The translations under genes were made by a program, and so were the position numbers. 64,000 nucleotides of DNA from Paramacrobiotus metropolitanus (lineage: Eukaryota > Tardigrada > Eutardigrada > Parachela > Macrobiotidae), in the NCBI RefSeq assembly GCF_019649055.1, contig NW_026570328.1, positions 186,001 through 250,000 on the forward strand, read 5' to 3'. Positions 51,301-62,783 of the stretch are shown in pieces. How positions within the stretch are numbered: position 1 is the stretch's first letter; the number at the start of each line of letters is the position of its first letter. The notes below the pieces were generated by a model that did no database searches, was not told where the DNA came from, and saw nothing but the letters and a program-made list of their open reading frames with translations.

Positions 51301-54300
51301 ATTTCTCTAACAAGGCCAAAATATCCACGAGATAAAAAATTAAATTAATATATATAAAAAGATTTATTGTTCGGAAACAGAAATGCCGCGATTGTGTTGC
51401 ATAGTTAGGATGGTGAGATTTTTATGAACATGCATGCAGGAATACGGCCCTTGTTGGCGGTGCTCTTCGCTTAGCACTCCAAAGTGTACAAATTTGTAAT
51501 TCCAGACTACCGTCTACGTACGCTTGACTCTGGCGCTTTTACTAAGCGCTTTTACTTTAACTTTCGCTGCTGCGAATGATTATACGGCATGAGAACGGTT
51601 TTCGCGCATGACCGACCACATTCACCGGAAGTTAAATACCACAAGAATCATTTGTAGTACAGCAACAAGTTTTTCACACACTACTTCCATATGCAATGAG
51701 TAAATTTGAGAAGCAAAATATGTCACTGGAAGCAACAATGATTTTCAATTGTTTTTTAAAACTTCGTGTAAGGTTGAATAAATAAACGATCTGCATCACA
51801 ATCACATATTGTTTTGTTAACCTTCTGAATAAGTTAATAGCGCGCCCCGCACAAATCTATAAGTAAAAAATACAAACGGTAGTTAATAATAATCTTTTAT
51901 CGATAGTCATTACAGCGCAGCTTGTAAAGGAAAAAACGATGTTTTTGGGAACAACTTTAAGTAATGTGGGCAGTAAAAGCTATTGTTACATAAATAATTT
52001 GTTGCCGTGGCTTTCGTCGGTACAGTAAGTAGTCAGTAGCACACTGCAGAACCTTCTACATCGGAAATTTAGGCCAATAGGGAAAGTGAATAAAACCGAA
52101 AGTAGTGCGGCAATCAAATGAAATCGAACATATATCTTGACAATTAATTAACAAATACCGGGTATTTCGTTGGTCTGACTTACAATAAGGAAACAATACT
52201 GCAAGTGTTATGATTTATGATGAGGCACTTACTGTTTGACGAAATGCGTATATTTAATCCGCACGGGATATCCCAGCATACGAATCCGAATTGTTTCCAA
52301 CATCCCGGTATATTTCAGCTGATCGAGCACAATAGGACTCTCAAAAACCATCGGCGCCTTATTGTTATTAGGTTTTATGCAGCGGATAAAATGTGGTCGG
52401 CATCTATTAAAATATCCATATTGTCCGTAATATACAGCATATATCGATACTGGATAAATTTAATTTCGAATTATGGATAGTATTCCCCCAGTGTTATTAG
52501 CGAAATCCTTCATACGGTTATCGCGATTTTGCAGACAATTAGCAGTTCGAAATATTCCGAAGTAAACTAATTCTTTCGGCCAGACCACATTTTGTCTGGC
52601 CCTTTCAGTACAATAGGCACTATACTAACTGAAGCGACGGCGATAATGAACAAGTAATTTTGTCTGAGTGCTTCTGTAAATGCAGGTAGCGTATCTCGTG
52701 CTGAACACACTCTCTACTGTGAGAAACGAACTGGTTCACGATCTGTTTTTCCCCCAAGGCATTTATAACATTTTCCTTTCATTCACATAATATCAGCATG
52801 AAAAGTGCAAAAAGTTTTGCTGCATAATAACAGCTGCAATATCGTGCTCAAATTGAAGATATTTCTAAATCGTACTGCACTTCGCCAGCTTATGTACGAG
52901 AGTAATGAAATTTGTATAATATGTGACTCAATGAACAAATGATTTACAAAGTAAAATCAGTGTGGGCGTTAATTGTACTACATTACGGAAATTATGTACT
53001 ACATTACTTAGTTGCCGCAATACAGTACTTAACGCCCACATTGATTTTACTTTGCAAATCTTTGGTTCATTGAGTCAGTTTTCATTATTGAAATTCAAAA
53101 TGTTAGACCATCTACTATTGGCTAATTGGCTATTAATCTGGTAACTTAAACACTTTATCAAAACTTCTGCAAGCCATTTTTTGCGGGAACTATCGAAAAT
53201 AATCAAAATCCCTACGTACTCTTAAAGCCCATTCGTACCTGCGACGATGTTGTGCCACTGCCAATATTCAGTTCAATTCAAACTATTACTTCGAATGATA
53301 GAAAACTCACTTCGACATGTTTTCAACAAGCAAAAGCAGCGATTCCTGGAATCGGGCGGAAACGGTTGGTGTTCGCGGTTTCATTGTTACGAACCGACCG
53401 GCGCCTCGTTTGACAGTCTTGACAAAATCGGAACTGTCTTTCCATTCCTGGAACATCTTTGACACAAGCTATAAAATAATAAAATTGGTTTAGTAGTGTA
53501 CCGTTTCTGCACTGATTTTTTCTAGTTTAGTTTATATATTTAAACCTTCATATTATCCCATATTTTTTGGAGCACTCAAAATGCAATGCAAAAATAATAA
53601 TGCAATGCAAGAATAATAATGCAATGCAAAAATTTACAGCGTTCCGATTAATAATCTTGTATTAAAGCGAATGTACTCGTAGAAAATAAAATCCGTTTGG
53701 TTGGTGTAATTAAATCATTTTCGCCAGTATTATTACCTGCAGACCGCTACCGATAAACAGCTCAATAACATCCGCACGAAGTGTGTCTCGATTTTTGTCG
53801 AGAAATCCGTTAACATTGTAAGACACTTGACCGGCGTAATGCTTAATAGCGAATGATGGATGGAGAGTTCTAGGTCGTTGGTACAGTGCATTTGTTCCAT
53901 GGTTGTAGTGACATTTCTCCAGAAATGATTGATCAGTCGCCTACCATAATCAGATGCAAATTTAAATACAAAAATTATTAAATAAAACAACCAACGGAAA
54001 ACGGATGGTTAATTTAAAATGAATGCCCATCAAAAGTTACCTTTGGAAAGCTGCTCTCATCATCGAGCAAATGCAAAATTCCCACCTAAAACAGCATTGT
54101 TTTTTCAGCTATTAAGCTACAAAAATTTTTGTGATTAAAACTTTTCTTAAGTATATTTGTAATGCTCATCCGTGATTGATGAGAGATTTTTTTCCACCTT
54201 TGCACTGCTTCATTACAATTACGACAGGATGGATTTCGGGTTAATTACCGGCTTTTTAGCAATAAGATCCAAAACCGGTTGATTGTCCGCGAATTCGATT

Positions 54301-57300
54301 TGCTGCCATATAATTTTCTCCTTAGCATATTCTTGTTGTTCCAGTTTGAAAATGTGTTGATTAAAGTAAAATTGTAGGGTTTCATTTGCATAATTAATGC
54401 AGAGCTGCTCGAAACTGTTTTCTTTAAAATCCTGAAAAGACAAGTGCGTTAGCATATATGTTCGGCGTGCAGCATCTGTAGAGCGAACATATCAAAGTGC
54501 TCACTCAAAACGTTAAAGTACTTACTTCGAAGCCAAAAATATCAAGAAGTGCAATAGATGTAGTACGGTTTTGGTTTTGAGCAACAATATAATTAATTCG
54601 ATCCACCAGCCACGTAAATAATCGTGAATACAATGCTTTGGCGATGGCATCTCTAAAATACATAAAATATAAAATTCAACAACTGTAAAACATAGTTTCT
54701 CGAACCATCTTGTCGCTCCGCGTCAACTGACATGTTAACAACAAAATTACATCATCAGGTCTGTACAAGTACTCAAGATAAGCGATGTTGGTAAATACCT
54801 CGCGTCGAAGGCCTGGTCACGGTTGAGTGGCGTTAACAGTCTCTCGTTCCGTGCTTCCTACAAATTACACTACAATTTATTTTTGTTTGCCGAAAACATT
54901 CCATAACAAGCTTGCATGCAGCATATATATTATGGTCCCTGAATTAACAAATACTCTGTAATTATTTCTCCAATTTGTGTATCAAACAGTGTCATCTAAT
55001 TTTTCAGTTACTATCTGTACCTTAAGAAGACCTGTTTTTTGCGAGGTCAGCACGGAATATGCATATAAAGGTACCTAAGGACATCCTTTAGCATTAACTT
55101 TACTTACTGAGTTTTTTTATTATCTTAGGTTTTTTTTTAAAAACTGCCTTCTTTCTGCTGCCATATTTAAAATCCGCGCGAGAATGTCAAACTAGCCGGA
55201 AGTGGGCTATCTGCTCCTTATGAATAATAACAATAACAGAAAAAGAAAAATTCAGAAGTGTGTGGATTAACTTTTAAGTAGACTAGAATTTAACTTTGTA
55301 CCGTTGTGCGGCTGGTTAGAGCGGAAGTGATGCCGGTGTCCGGAATCTGCAGCAAATGCGCAATCCACCGAATTTCCGAGTCGCGCTCCACAACTACCCC
55401 TTCCGCTTGATATTCCACCTGCTTGGCTTTGAAGCGAATATTGCCAAAATGCAGTACCGCAGCTAATAACTTCCACATGGTATCACATTCGGTTTGACTG
55501 AAATTCAGCACTTGCATGGCCGATTTGAGCGCCTGGAAGTCGTGGGCATCGTTTTTTGTTGTCATTTTGTGGTCGCCGCCCTAGCATCAGATGGTGACCT
55601 TGTATGTATAGCGGATCAAGTGCAGCGCAGCTTCTTGAGCAATATAAGAATCGTTTGTTTACGCTTCCAAAAAATATAACGCAACATGCTAATATTTGTT
55701 TTGGATAAATCATTAAAAATTAGTAATGATCACTCTTACTTACCTGGTTCAGGTAGTAATAATTTTTTTCTTCTTGAAGTCCGTAAGCAGACTTTTCTTC
55801 TTTGTTCAGGCCAGCCAATAGCTCATAAAAAACATGATAGTTCCTTTCGTCTTCTCCCTGTTGTAAATAGTTTTTGCACAACGGAAACCCATGCACCTAT
55901 GTGGCTTGTCTATCAAACTTACGTGCGTGCAGATTCGACTTTTCTCCAACAAATATTCGGTAATTTTGGCGCCGGTTATTGTTCCTCTACACACGACATC
56001 AGAGCATTATAGAGAAACGAAAGATGCCGGGAAGTCTTTAGCACACGTACTCTTTGCTAAAGAAAATGGACAGATATTTGCCGAAACGACTGGAATTATC
56101 GTTGCGAATGGTTTTCGCATTCCCGAATGATTCGAGCAGCGGGTTGGCTTCTAATATCTGTTCCGTAACCAAATTGCTCGCCGATTTGTTAACCGCGGCC
56201 AGGTAGCGCATGATCAACTTCGTACTTTCGGTTTTTCCGGCGCCACTTTCACCACTAAATGAATACAGTATATTCACAAATGCAAATTAACAGGTTTCTT
56301 ACGTACTGATTTTACAGCGTGGAAGAAATAGTTACGAACGCAACAAGAAGTTGCCCTTGTTCGTAACAAGTGCACTTATATACCTGATTATGATCACTTG
56401 GTCTTCTTGTTCTCTGACGATCTGGTGAAACGCCGCGCTTCCAATGGCAAACAAGTGGCTAAAAACGCAACACAGTTTTTCGGAATTGTAGTATAGTTCT
56501 ATGCTCATATTTACATGGGTCAAGCTGGCAATGGAAACGTAAATGAAAACGGTGATCAAAGCATAACGTATCACAGTTTTAATAATTTATACGTTGAAAT
56601 ATGCGTTTGTGTATGTAATATAAACGTAATATCTGTATATTGTACTATGCGTTTTAGGGCACTTACGGCGGAAGATCAATCAAATTTGGCACATTTTCAT
56701 AGGCTTTAACTGTATCCAGACTGTACAAATCGGGGAACATTTTGTATGGATTGACAGCTACAAGGATGCTCCCGATTGATGTCTGTGCGGAAACAAGTAA
56801 AATTATAATACAGATAGCTAATTTTGCGAGATTAAATTATGCTGTTTATGCAAGCGCTCACAATTATTCGCACTGTGGATACGTAACAAGTATGCAAATG
56901 AACTTACGTAAATAATGTTTCTTGTGAAACGAATCCGCAAATTTTGCAAAATGCTTTCCTCACTCAGCTCACTGCAGAAGAGTGGTTGATCACATCATCC
57001 ACGTGTATAAATAAAGGTCAATTGTGTATAAATAAAGTTCAATTAAAACTCAATGTCTTGCTTGCTTGTTAAAATATTATAAGTGTTCTAAAATATTCGC
57101 ATATACAAATTATAAATTAGTATATATATATGCATTTGCTTTAAATAAAAGGGCAAAATAGCATGGCTGCTTACGAATAAGTTCAAGTTTACCTAAGTTG
57201 GATCATGTCGTTAATTCCGGCTTCCTCGTCGAACCACGTCCGGTGTCCGGGAGCAATGCGCCCGCTGGATGCGGCATCGTTGTTGCTGTTCGACCGTCCC

Positions 57301-57560
57301 GAATGCACCGCACGGTGTCTAATTCTGGACATGTCTTCTATCTGGAAGGTTTTCCGCTAAAAAAACCCCATCCAATGACTTTCGCGCCCGTAGAGTTTCA
57401 GAACATTTGCAATTTTGTCCGACGCAAAAAGTGTACATACCATTCCACCGGGTGTTACGGCATTTGTCTGCTGTACGGTAACGTGTTTCTTCGTAGTGGA
57501 CACGTCCACGATGACGCCCGGCTCTTGACCGCCGCCGACGTCAAACCACACCAGCTCTCC
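35906..57560 (-). CDS. MYO15A: Unconventional myosin XV (MYO15A / Sisyphus type)
   Basis: Fifty-four minus-strand coding exons were traced, encoding about 2870 residues. Order: SH3-like N-terminus, motor, IQ motifs, MyTH4, long proline-rich linker, FERM-related segment, SH3, second MyTH4, FERM, with the stop at 35906-35908. Exon lists are in the domain entries. The class is set by detail shared with MYO15A beyond the layout: a SQGWTLMLV...[12 protein letters not shown] block after the first MyTH4, a [12 protein letters not shown]...SIKGGG motif in the linker, [19 protein letters not shown] before the SH3, and [10 protein letters not shown] in the FERM. MYO15A transports cargo to tips of stereocilia and filopodia along actin. 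The exons sum to 8612 bases, one short of a multiple of three; the break lies in the converter exon. The initiator exon is uncertain (see 59794-59823). Confidence 0.93.
42506..47055 (-). other. Myosin XV proline-rich linker and FERM-related segment (exons)
   Basis: Exons: 47055-46703, 46496-46290, 46216-46054, 45922-45743, 45081-44993, 44909-44531, 44268-43583, 43346-43211, 43145-43018, 42955-42710 and 42556-42506. The linker has a repeated SxLNxRY-type motif ([27 protein letters not shown]), a Gln-rich coiled stretch and a run of 12 prolines starting the 44268 exon. The exons from 43346 onward match the degenerate FERM-like block before the SH3 in MYO15A. Confidence 0.85.
47380..49964 (-). 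other. Myosin XV IQ tail and first MyTH4 domain (exons)
   Basis: Exons: 49964-49880 (IQ-like, [18 protein letters not shown]), 49747-49588, 49220-49087, 49024-48926, 48856-48782, 48544-48333, 48175-47933 and 47660-47380. The MyTH4 signature is plain: [15 protein letters not shown] then [19 protein letters not shown] and [16 protein letters not shown]. MyTH4 domains in this class bind cargo and microtubules together with the FERM domain. Confidence 0.88.
50641..50750. repeat. 51-bp exact tandem duplication, period 59
   Basis: Two identical 51-bp copies start at 50641 and 50700 (first 20 bases GCCGCTGCCTAAAAAACTCT), inside the myosin intron between 50892 and 49964. The AT-rich sequence between the copies and after the second differs, so this is a recent local duplication with diverged or unrelated edges. 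Confidence 0.85.
52924..53077. repeat. Fold-back element with about 55-bp inverted arms
   Basis: The left arm (52924-52979) and right arm (53022-53077) are near-perfect complements, both containing TGGGCGTTAA / TTAACGCCCA and bounded by TGACTCAATGAAC / GTTCATTGAGTCA-type ends, with only a few mismatches. The loop is about 40 bp. It lies in a myosin XV intron. No flanking target duplication was obvious. A non-autonomous MITE or a hairpin RNA precursor are the main options. Confidence 0.8.
53581..53632. repeat. Short tandem repeat, period about 19 bp
   Basis: Almost three copies of ATGCAATGCAAAAATAATA, with one A-to-G difference in the second copy, in a myosin XV intron. Confidence 0.8.
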
Positions 57561-59680
57561 CTGAAAAGATATGCATATACTGTACATTCGTTAAAAAATG
57601 TGGCTTAAGTAGCAGTTAAATTTTTTCTAAACGAATTAAATACTGGATCGGAGAAAAGTAATATGAATTCGCACATACAATTTTTTGTTAATGCAGATAA
57701 AATGTTTTCGATATGCGAACAGGAACAGGCAACTCCAAGGAATTGCGAATCCACAAGATGCAGTAGATAGAAGTGCACGTACAAAAATTTGTCAGCTATT
57801 AACTATCTGTATGCGAGTTAACATTATAGCCTTTATTACAGTCGGTCACTTGGTGGTAAATATTGCACACAAGTATTTTGATGGTCAATGTCACTGTAAC
57901 TGTTATGATTTCATGCATATCGTCCTGCCGTGTTTTTCTGAAATCATTTATTTGTATCAGAGTTTTTCGTGGTTGTAAAAAAGTGTCAATGAATTATGGG
58001 CGGTATAATACAAAGCGTTAGCACTGTGGCACTGTTTGTAACTTTTAGGGCCACATCTCATGCGATGCAGACGCTTGTAATGTGCATTACGCATGGTGGT
58101 GCAAACATGCACAGACGTATTTATACATCCAAATTCAACCATGCAGGATGCCTCCAACTAGTGGTAAGGAAATACCAATTGGGATTGAACTAGATTACGT
58201 TTACAACGAACAAAAGTAACAACACAAAAATGAAAATAATTTTTGTTGACGCTCAACGAAAGCTCTGACACCATCTGTTGGATTATATGGAGTGTATGTT
58301 GGATGATGATGAACTTGGATCATATCGACCTTTCGCATACTGCATTCACTTATCCAGCATTAAAAATCAAAGGTTAACGTAATGGCGCTTAATCGTCGTT
58401 AATAGGTTTCTTAATTTAATGAAGTTTAACTGTCATAACTAATGTCTTTTGATTTTAGAAAAAACTTTTTTATATTTGAATAATTTTTTTTAAAAAATAC
58501 TATTTTATTAACCAGTTTCTAAAGAATTTTGGAATTTTTAGTGTTCTATACGTATTGTTCACACTTATGGTTAGAAGTGGCCAAGAAACAATTAACAATA
58601 AGTACCGCCTTTAATACTCATCACTTGAGAGAGACTATATATAGCCTCAATTTTGACAGAAAAATTAAATTGCGAACCTGCCATTGCTTGACTTTGGACT
58701 TTCTTGTTATATAACTGCACCTAAATTGCCAACAAAAAGTTACAAAATCAAACCATTTTAATTGATTCAGAGATTCATTGTTTTCCTGAAACTGCAATTG
58801 CGTACTGCAGATTCTGTCCTCAACTCTCCTGTATTAATAAGTTATCTCGCTTCCTTAAATATTTACTTGTTCCTTATCAAATTACATGATTCTTGAATCA
58901 GGAAGAAGAATGCCAGTTTTTAGCATTACAGAAGCCAGTCAAATGATTAAACTTAATATTGCTGCAAAAGTTCCAACATTCTTTTGGTAATATTCGAACC
59001 AACTCCTTCACTGGCTAAATTTTTTACGGGAAGTGGTCGCTCCTAATATTATCATAAACACTTCTAAGTTCTAATAAATTACGATTTCAATCAACATTCA
59101 GTGTCACAACATGCCGGTATAGAGGCATTGCAGTTGTTAAAATACGTACACCTGTGCTGCCAGCTATGTTAACTTCAGCTTCTGCTTTTTTATATAATAT
59201 CACCTATCTGCATGTTCGTTTTGAAAGTATCCAGAAAGCATTCAAATCTAATGAAATGCTGTTTTCACGGTATATTCGTTTTATAGGCTGCACATAAGAA
59301 AAAGAAAATTAGCAATGAAAAATTAAGAAAGTCCAGTTGTTGCAGTTTCTTCATTCTGACCTCCTCCATATTTATTATACAAAACAACGGATTTACAACT
59401 CACGATCAGTCCTATCATAGCGGGTAACGCCAAAAAATTCTGTGTGTCTAAAGTTATTCATTTATAAAATACGCAACGAAAAAATTCCAATATTTTATAG
59501 ATGTACCTAACTGTAGTAAGAATGCTTTTGTCAGTTAGACCATTAATACCGCACTGCACCTTACAGTTATAGTAAGTCGTCATAAAGTCTTAATGCAGAG
59601 TAGTCCGTTAATTTCTAATCATACCTTCACGAATTTCATTGTGAAATAATTCTCACATAATACAATAAGTCCACCTCTTA

Positions 59681-59696
59681 CAGCCGGCGCCGGCTG
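59681..59696. repeat. Perfect 16-bp GC palindrome
   Basis: CAGCCGGCGCCGGCTG is an exact palindrome in otherwise AT-rich DNA, about 110 bp from the candidate myosin start exon. A regulatory site is possible; function is not shown. Confidence 0.5.
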
Positions 59697-59793
59697 ATAA
59701 TTTAATCCGCAGAATTCCAAAAACGTAAAAATTTCCGGAGCGATCGATTATCGGATATACATTTCCGATTGCATAATCCTGAAAATATCACAC

Positions 59794-59823
59794 ATTCTCG
59801 TATTGCCGGAAGTGCCGAGCCAT
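59794..59823 (-). other. Tentative myosin XV initiator exon
   Basis: ATG at 59823 (context TCCATGG) gives MARHFRQYEN, ending in phase 0 at a weak donor (AAT|GTGTGA). Phase 0 is what the next located exon (57560, GELVWFDV) requires. It implies a 2.2-kb intron. The peptide has no conserved residues to confirm it, and other start exons are possible. Confidence 0.25.
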
Positions 59824-60999
59824 GGACAGACAGCGATTATGATGTGCGCCGGTAAAATCCCCATCCACGGCGCTGTACTGCACAGTGTACACTGCCCACT
59901 CACGAGCGCGTCTTCGTCGTCCGCTGCTCGAGCGAGCTGGAACGGAACCTTGTCTAATACGATATAGCGGAGTATAGCTCAACGTGATATCTTAATCCTC
60001 TCGGTACTTCATCTAAGCGCCATATACTCACGAGCCACAGCCACAGACGACGACGGAGAAAAGAAAAATGTCTATAACGTCAACAATAACAAGGCCGTAT
60101 CAATAATAAGAATCGGTGTATTTAAATGCGGGGTACTTTAAACAGGGGCGCGGACGTTCATCGCAGGTATGCCTGAGAGCCACGAGAGAAAAAGTGGTTC
60201 AAGGTGGACAGCCACAATACTACAGGCAGTGTAAACCCCGAGCGAACTTGCAGCATATACGCATAAGACGCTTGTATTGGAATCCATCTTGAGTACATAC
60301 ATTCGATTACAGCGTCACACAACTGATAACATACGGGCGCATGGAAAATAAATTGTCGTTAGCGGCAGCGATATGATTACATTCCCCTGATAATGGTGGA
60401 CAAACGATTGACATTGTTATTTGTTGGGAAATTTTCTCCGCACGTCATCGAATGTATGGCAGTAATAAAAAACCAAATTTGATATGCATAAAAAAGGAGA
60501 CTTCTGACGAGCGTTTAATCGATTTCCTTCTGTGTCCAACAATTGTTACCGGTAAATATGACTTCTTGGGTTTACGTTTAGGTACAGTCATACAATGTAG
60601 CGGCGCTTCCACAGCCGCGTGTGCAGACTTGAGTTTCATTGTTTGTACAAGTTTTGGCATACCTAATAGGTATTGATTTATATTTAATAAATCTGCGTGG
60701 AAGGTGATGCAGGCGAGCTGAGGCGACTGTTGCGGATTCGTTTCAGGCTCTCTTAACTGCAGTATATCGTCGTTACCACATTAAAACAACAGCACCGCTA
60801 TGTGCATTGACCTTAACGAGCTGAGCACTTTTGTCTTTACCGCGGAAAGAATTACGTTCACAATATTGACAGTTTACGAATGAATGTGTTTTACATACTG
60901 AAATCTCGTACGCACTTACGAAGCAATGCCGCCATATACCGTATAAATGATTTTTTATTGGAGAAAAATTCACTCGCTTGCCTATGAGTGAGCTGGCAT

Positions 61000-61258
61000 G
61001 ATGATCAGGTTCAGAAACGTTTAATTAGTCCCTAATTAAATTAACGTTGTCTTCGGCCAACAGACGATACCTACATCAGTATCCGCTGTAAAACGGGCAT
61101 ATTGTAGCATGGTTTTTTCCAGTATCATGCAGAGTGATGTCGGGTTTCTTTGAATAACGACACATCAACTGGAAAACGTACCATCGAAATTTTATATTTG
61201 TAGTAATACTTTGTAACTATTTAGACACGATGATCGGGTTCAGAAACGTTTTAATTAG
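61000..61258. repeat. Pair of 29-30-bp direct repeats
   Basis: Copies at 61000-61028 and 61229-61258 share GATGATC(A/G)GGTTCAGAAACG followed by a T run and AATTAG, differing by one base and one T. Spacing is 229 bp. Could be remnants of a duplication or element ends. Confidence 0.6.
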
Positions 61259-61787
61259 ATTAGGTTTAGCTTTACATATAATAAAATAATGTAAAAATTT
61301 TTATTTCTTATACATATCGAATGGCCGGCCGAGGACAGCACAGCAAATTTTAGTGCGGATTACCATTTTCTTCGCATCAAACTAAAAAACGTATCAGAGT
61401 ACAAAATACTTTATTATGAATTTGCTACTAGGTTGCGCCGTCTGTAAAACAATTATATTTGGAACGTCTATGCGCGCAATCGGATTCCATATAAAAGGGG
61501 GGCTCCCACAAGAGTAATATAAAGTATTCGCACCGCAAAAATTATGGCGGAAAATGAATGAGTGATCTCATGAGATGCGTTTTACATAGGTGATTATTAC
61601 ACGTATTTAAGTATAAACTGTTCACAAAGATGCTAAAGAATAAATTAAAGGTTTTTATTTCAAAACATAGCTTTACAAACAGAGGCGGCAACAAAAAGGC
61701 AAGTTTTGTCAGCACAACCACAAATAAAACAATTACATTTTTGTCTCCGCAATGCACAATTACAGTCATTTAACGCTGATAAACCAT

Positions 61788-62783
61788 TTATTTGCATGTG
61801 TGCACCTCGGCTATGCGTTCACAAGTCTTGCAAGCAACGTAACAGCACCACTGGAATTTGCACTCACATCGTTCGCGAATTACTTCCTGCAAATAGGCAA
61901 ACACGATATATGTAGAATGCCAAACAATCATAGAACTGTAAAATTATTATCGTAAGTCCGTTTTTAAATTTGAATACCTTTCGCGTGTTAAACCCACGAC
62001 CACAACACATTATGTCACATCCGTCGGTGCCTTGGGAAAGTGGATCGCACTTGCGGTCTTTCGTCCCTGCCATAACAACAACGAAACTGATGCAGTGATG
62101 TTCTGTAGAATCTTCAAGGAAACCATACATATGATATGGATGTTTTACTTTATTTCATAGTCAGCGCAAAAATTCTCGCCATCAAGTATTTTAGAGATAT
62201 ATTAATTTGTCCCCTTACAACTATAGTTTTATAGTCATCAACTTTTGACTGCGCTTATTGGGCAATACAACTATATTTTGTACTACATGCATTGTACATA
62301 GTAGAAGTTTTGCAGCTTTGTTCAGGTTAGAGTTTAGCCAATAAAATCGCTTCACAGTAAATTTAAAACCATTCTCTGGATAAAAGAGTAATGAAAAAAC
62401 CAGATTATGTACCTTGACTACCAGTTTTCCTGTTAAACAGACAGTAATCGGGACTGTCTACAAGGTAGACCAAATCTTCTGCTGTGGGTGTCACGAATCC
62501 GGCATCCACCGCCTGCAGTCGGCCTTTACGGTTCAACTGGACTTTCGCTGCTGCATCGTACTTCGACTTTATTTTCATCCCGATATCCCGGAACGGCGGT
62601 AACTGATGCCAGCACGTTTTCAAGCTGCAACATACAAAATAAACCATTGCCCAGTGCCCGTCCTAACTAATCCAATAAAAAGACGTATTACAATTGTCAG
62701 TTAATTGTAAATAAAATGACCAACCTACAACTCCCGCTAACGCCATGGCATTTGCAAGCGATTTTGGCTGCTCTGTACACCGC
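61788..62783 (-). CDS. Wnt: Wnt ligand, 3' half (Wnt16- or Wnt4-like), 5' exons outside window
   Basis: Exons 62783-62725, 62624-62413, 62066-61978 and 61886-61788 join in phase and give the last 152 residues. The palmitoleoylation loop [10 protein letters not shown] is intact with its serine, followed by [42 protein letters not shown] and the C-terminal [20 protein letters not shown] ending VHTCK. Wnts are secreted, lipid-modified ligands of Frizzled receptors. The C-terminus (ERCECKF.WCCYV.C..CE..., VHTCK) is closest to Wnt16 from memory, with Wnt4 next; a tree is needed. The region upstream in the window shows no further Wnt exon, so the preceding intron is at least 1.2 kb. Minus-strand AATAAA signals overlap the stop and also occur near 61655. 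Confidence 0.92.

Larger units (their letters stand above)
50892..57560 (-). other. Myosin XV motor domain and first IQ motifs (exons)
   Basis: Exons: 57560-57441, 57356-57193, 56971-56908, 56782-56667, 56458-56384, 56254-56051, 55986-55923, 55857-55744, 55580-55302, 54857-54799, 54652-54526, 54431-54249, 54085-54041, 53940-53737, 53468-53311, 52403-52233, 51286-50892. The P-loop is GESGAGKT, switch [11 protein letters not shown] and switch [10 protein letters not shown], all intact. Sixteen residues before DAIAK, the TEDS position is Glu, the acidic state that needs no phosphorylation. The converter has [13 protein letters not shown], followed by IQ-type sequence ([18 protein letters not shown]). 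In the last exon the upstream and downstream frames differ by one base around 51203-51208. Confidence 0.9.
57561..61787. other. Myosin XV 5' region and gap to the Wnt gene
   Basis: About 4.2 kb with no recognised complete gene. It should hold the myosin XV first exon or exons and promoter. The stretch 59650-60080 is the most GC-rich and includes the palindrome at 59681 and a candidate start exon at 59794-59823. A diverged pair of 29-30-bp direct repeats occurs at 61000-61028 and 61229-61258. The right edge holds the Wnt 3' UTR, with a minus-strand AATAAA at about 61654-61659. Confidence 0.4.
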
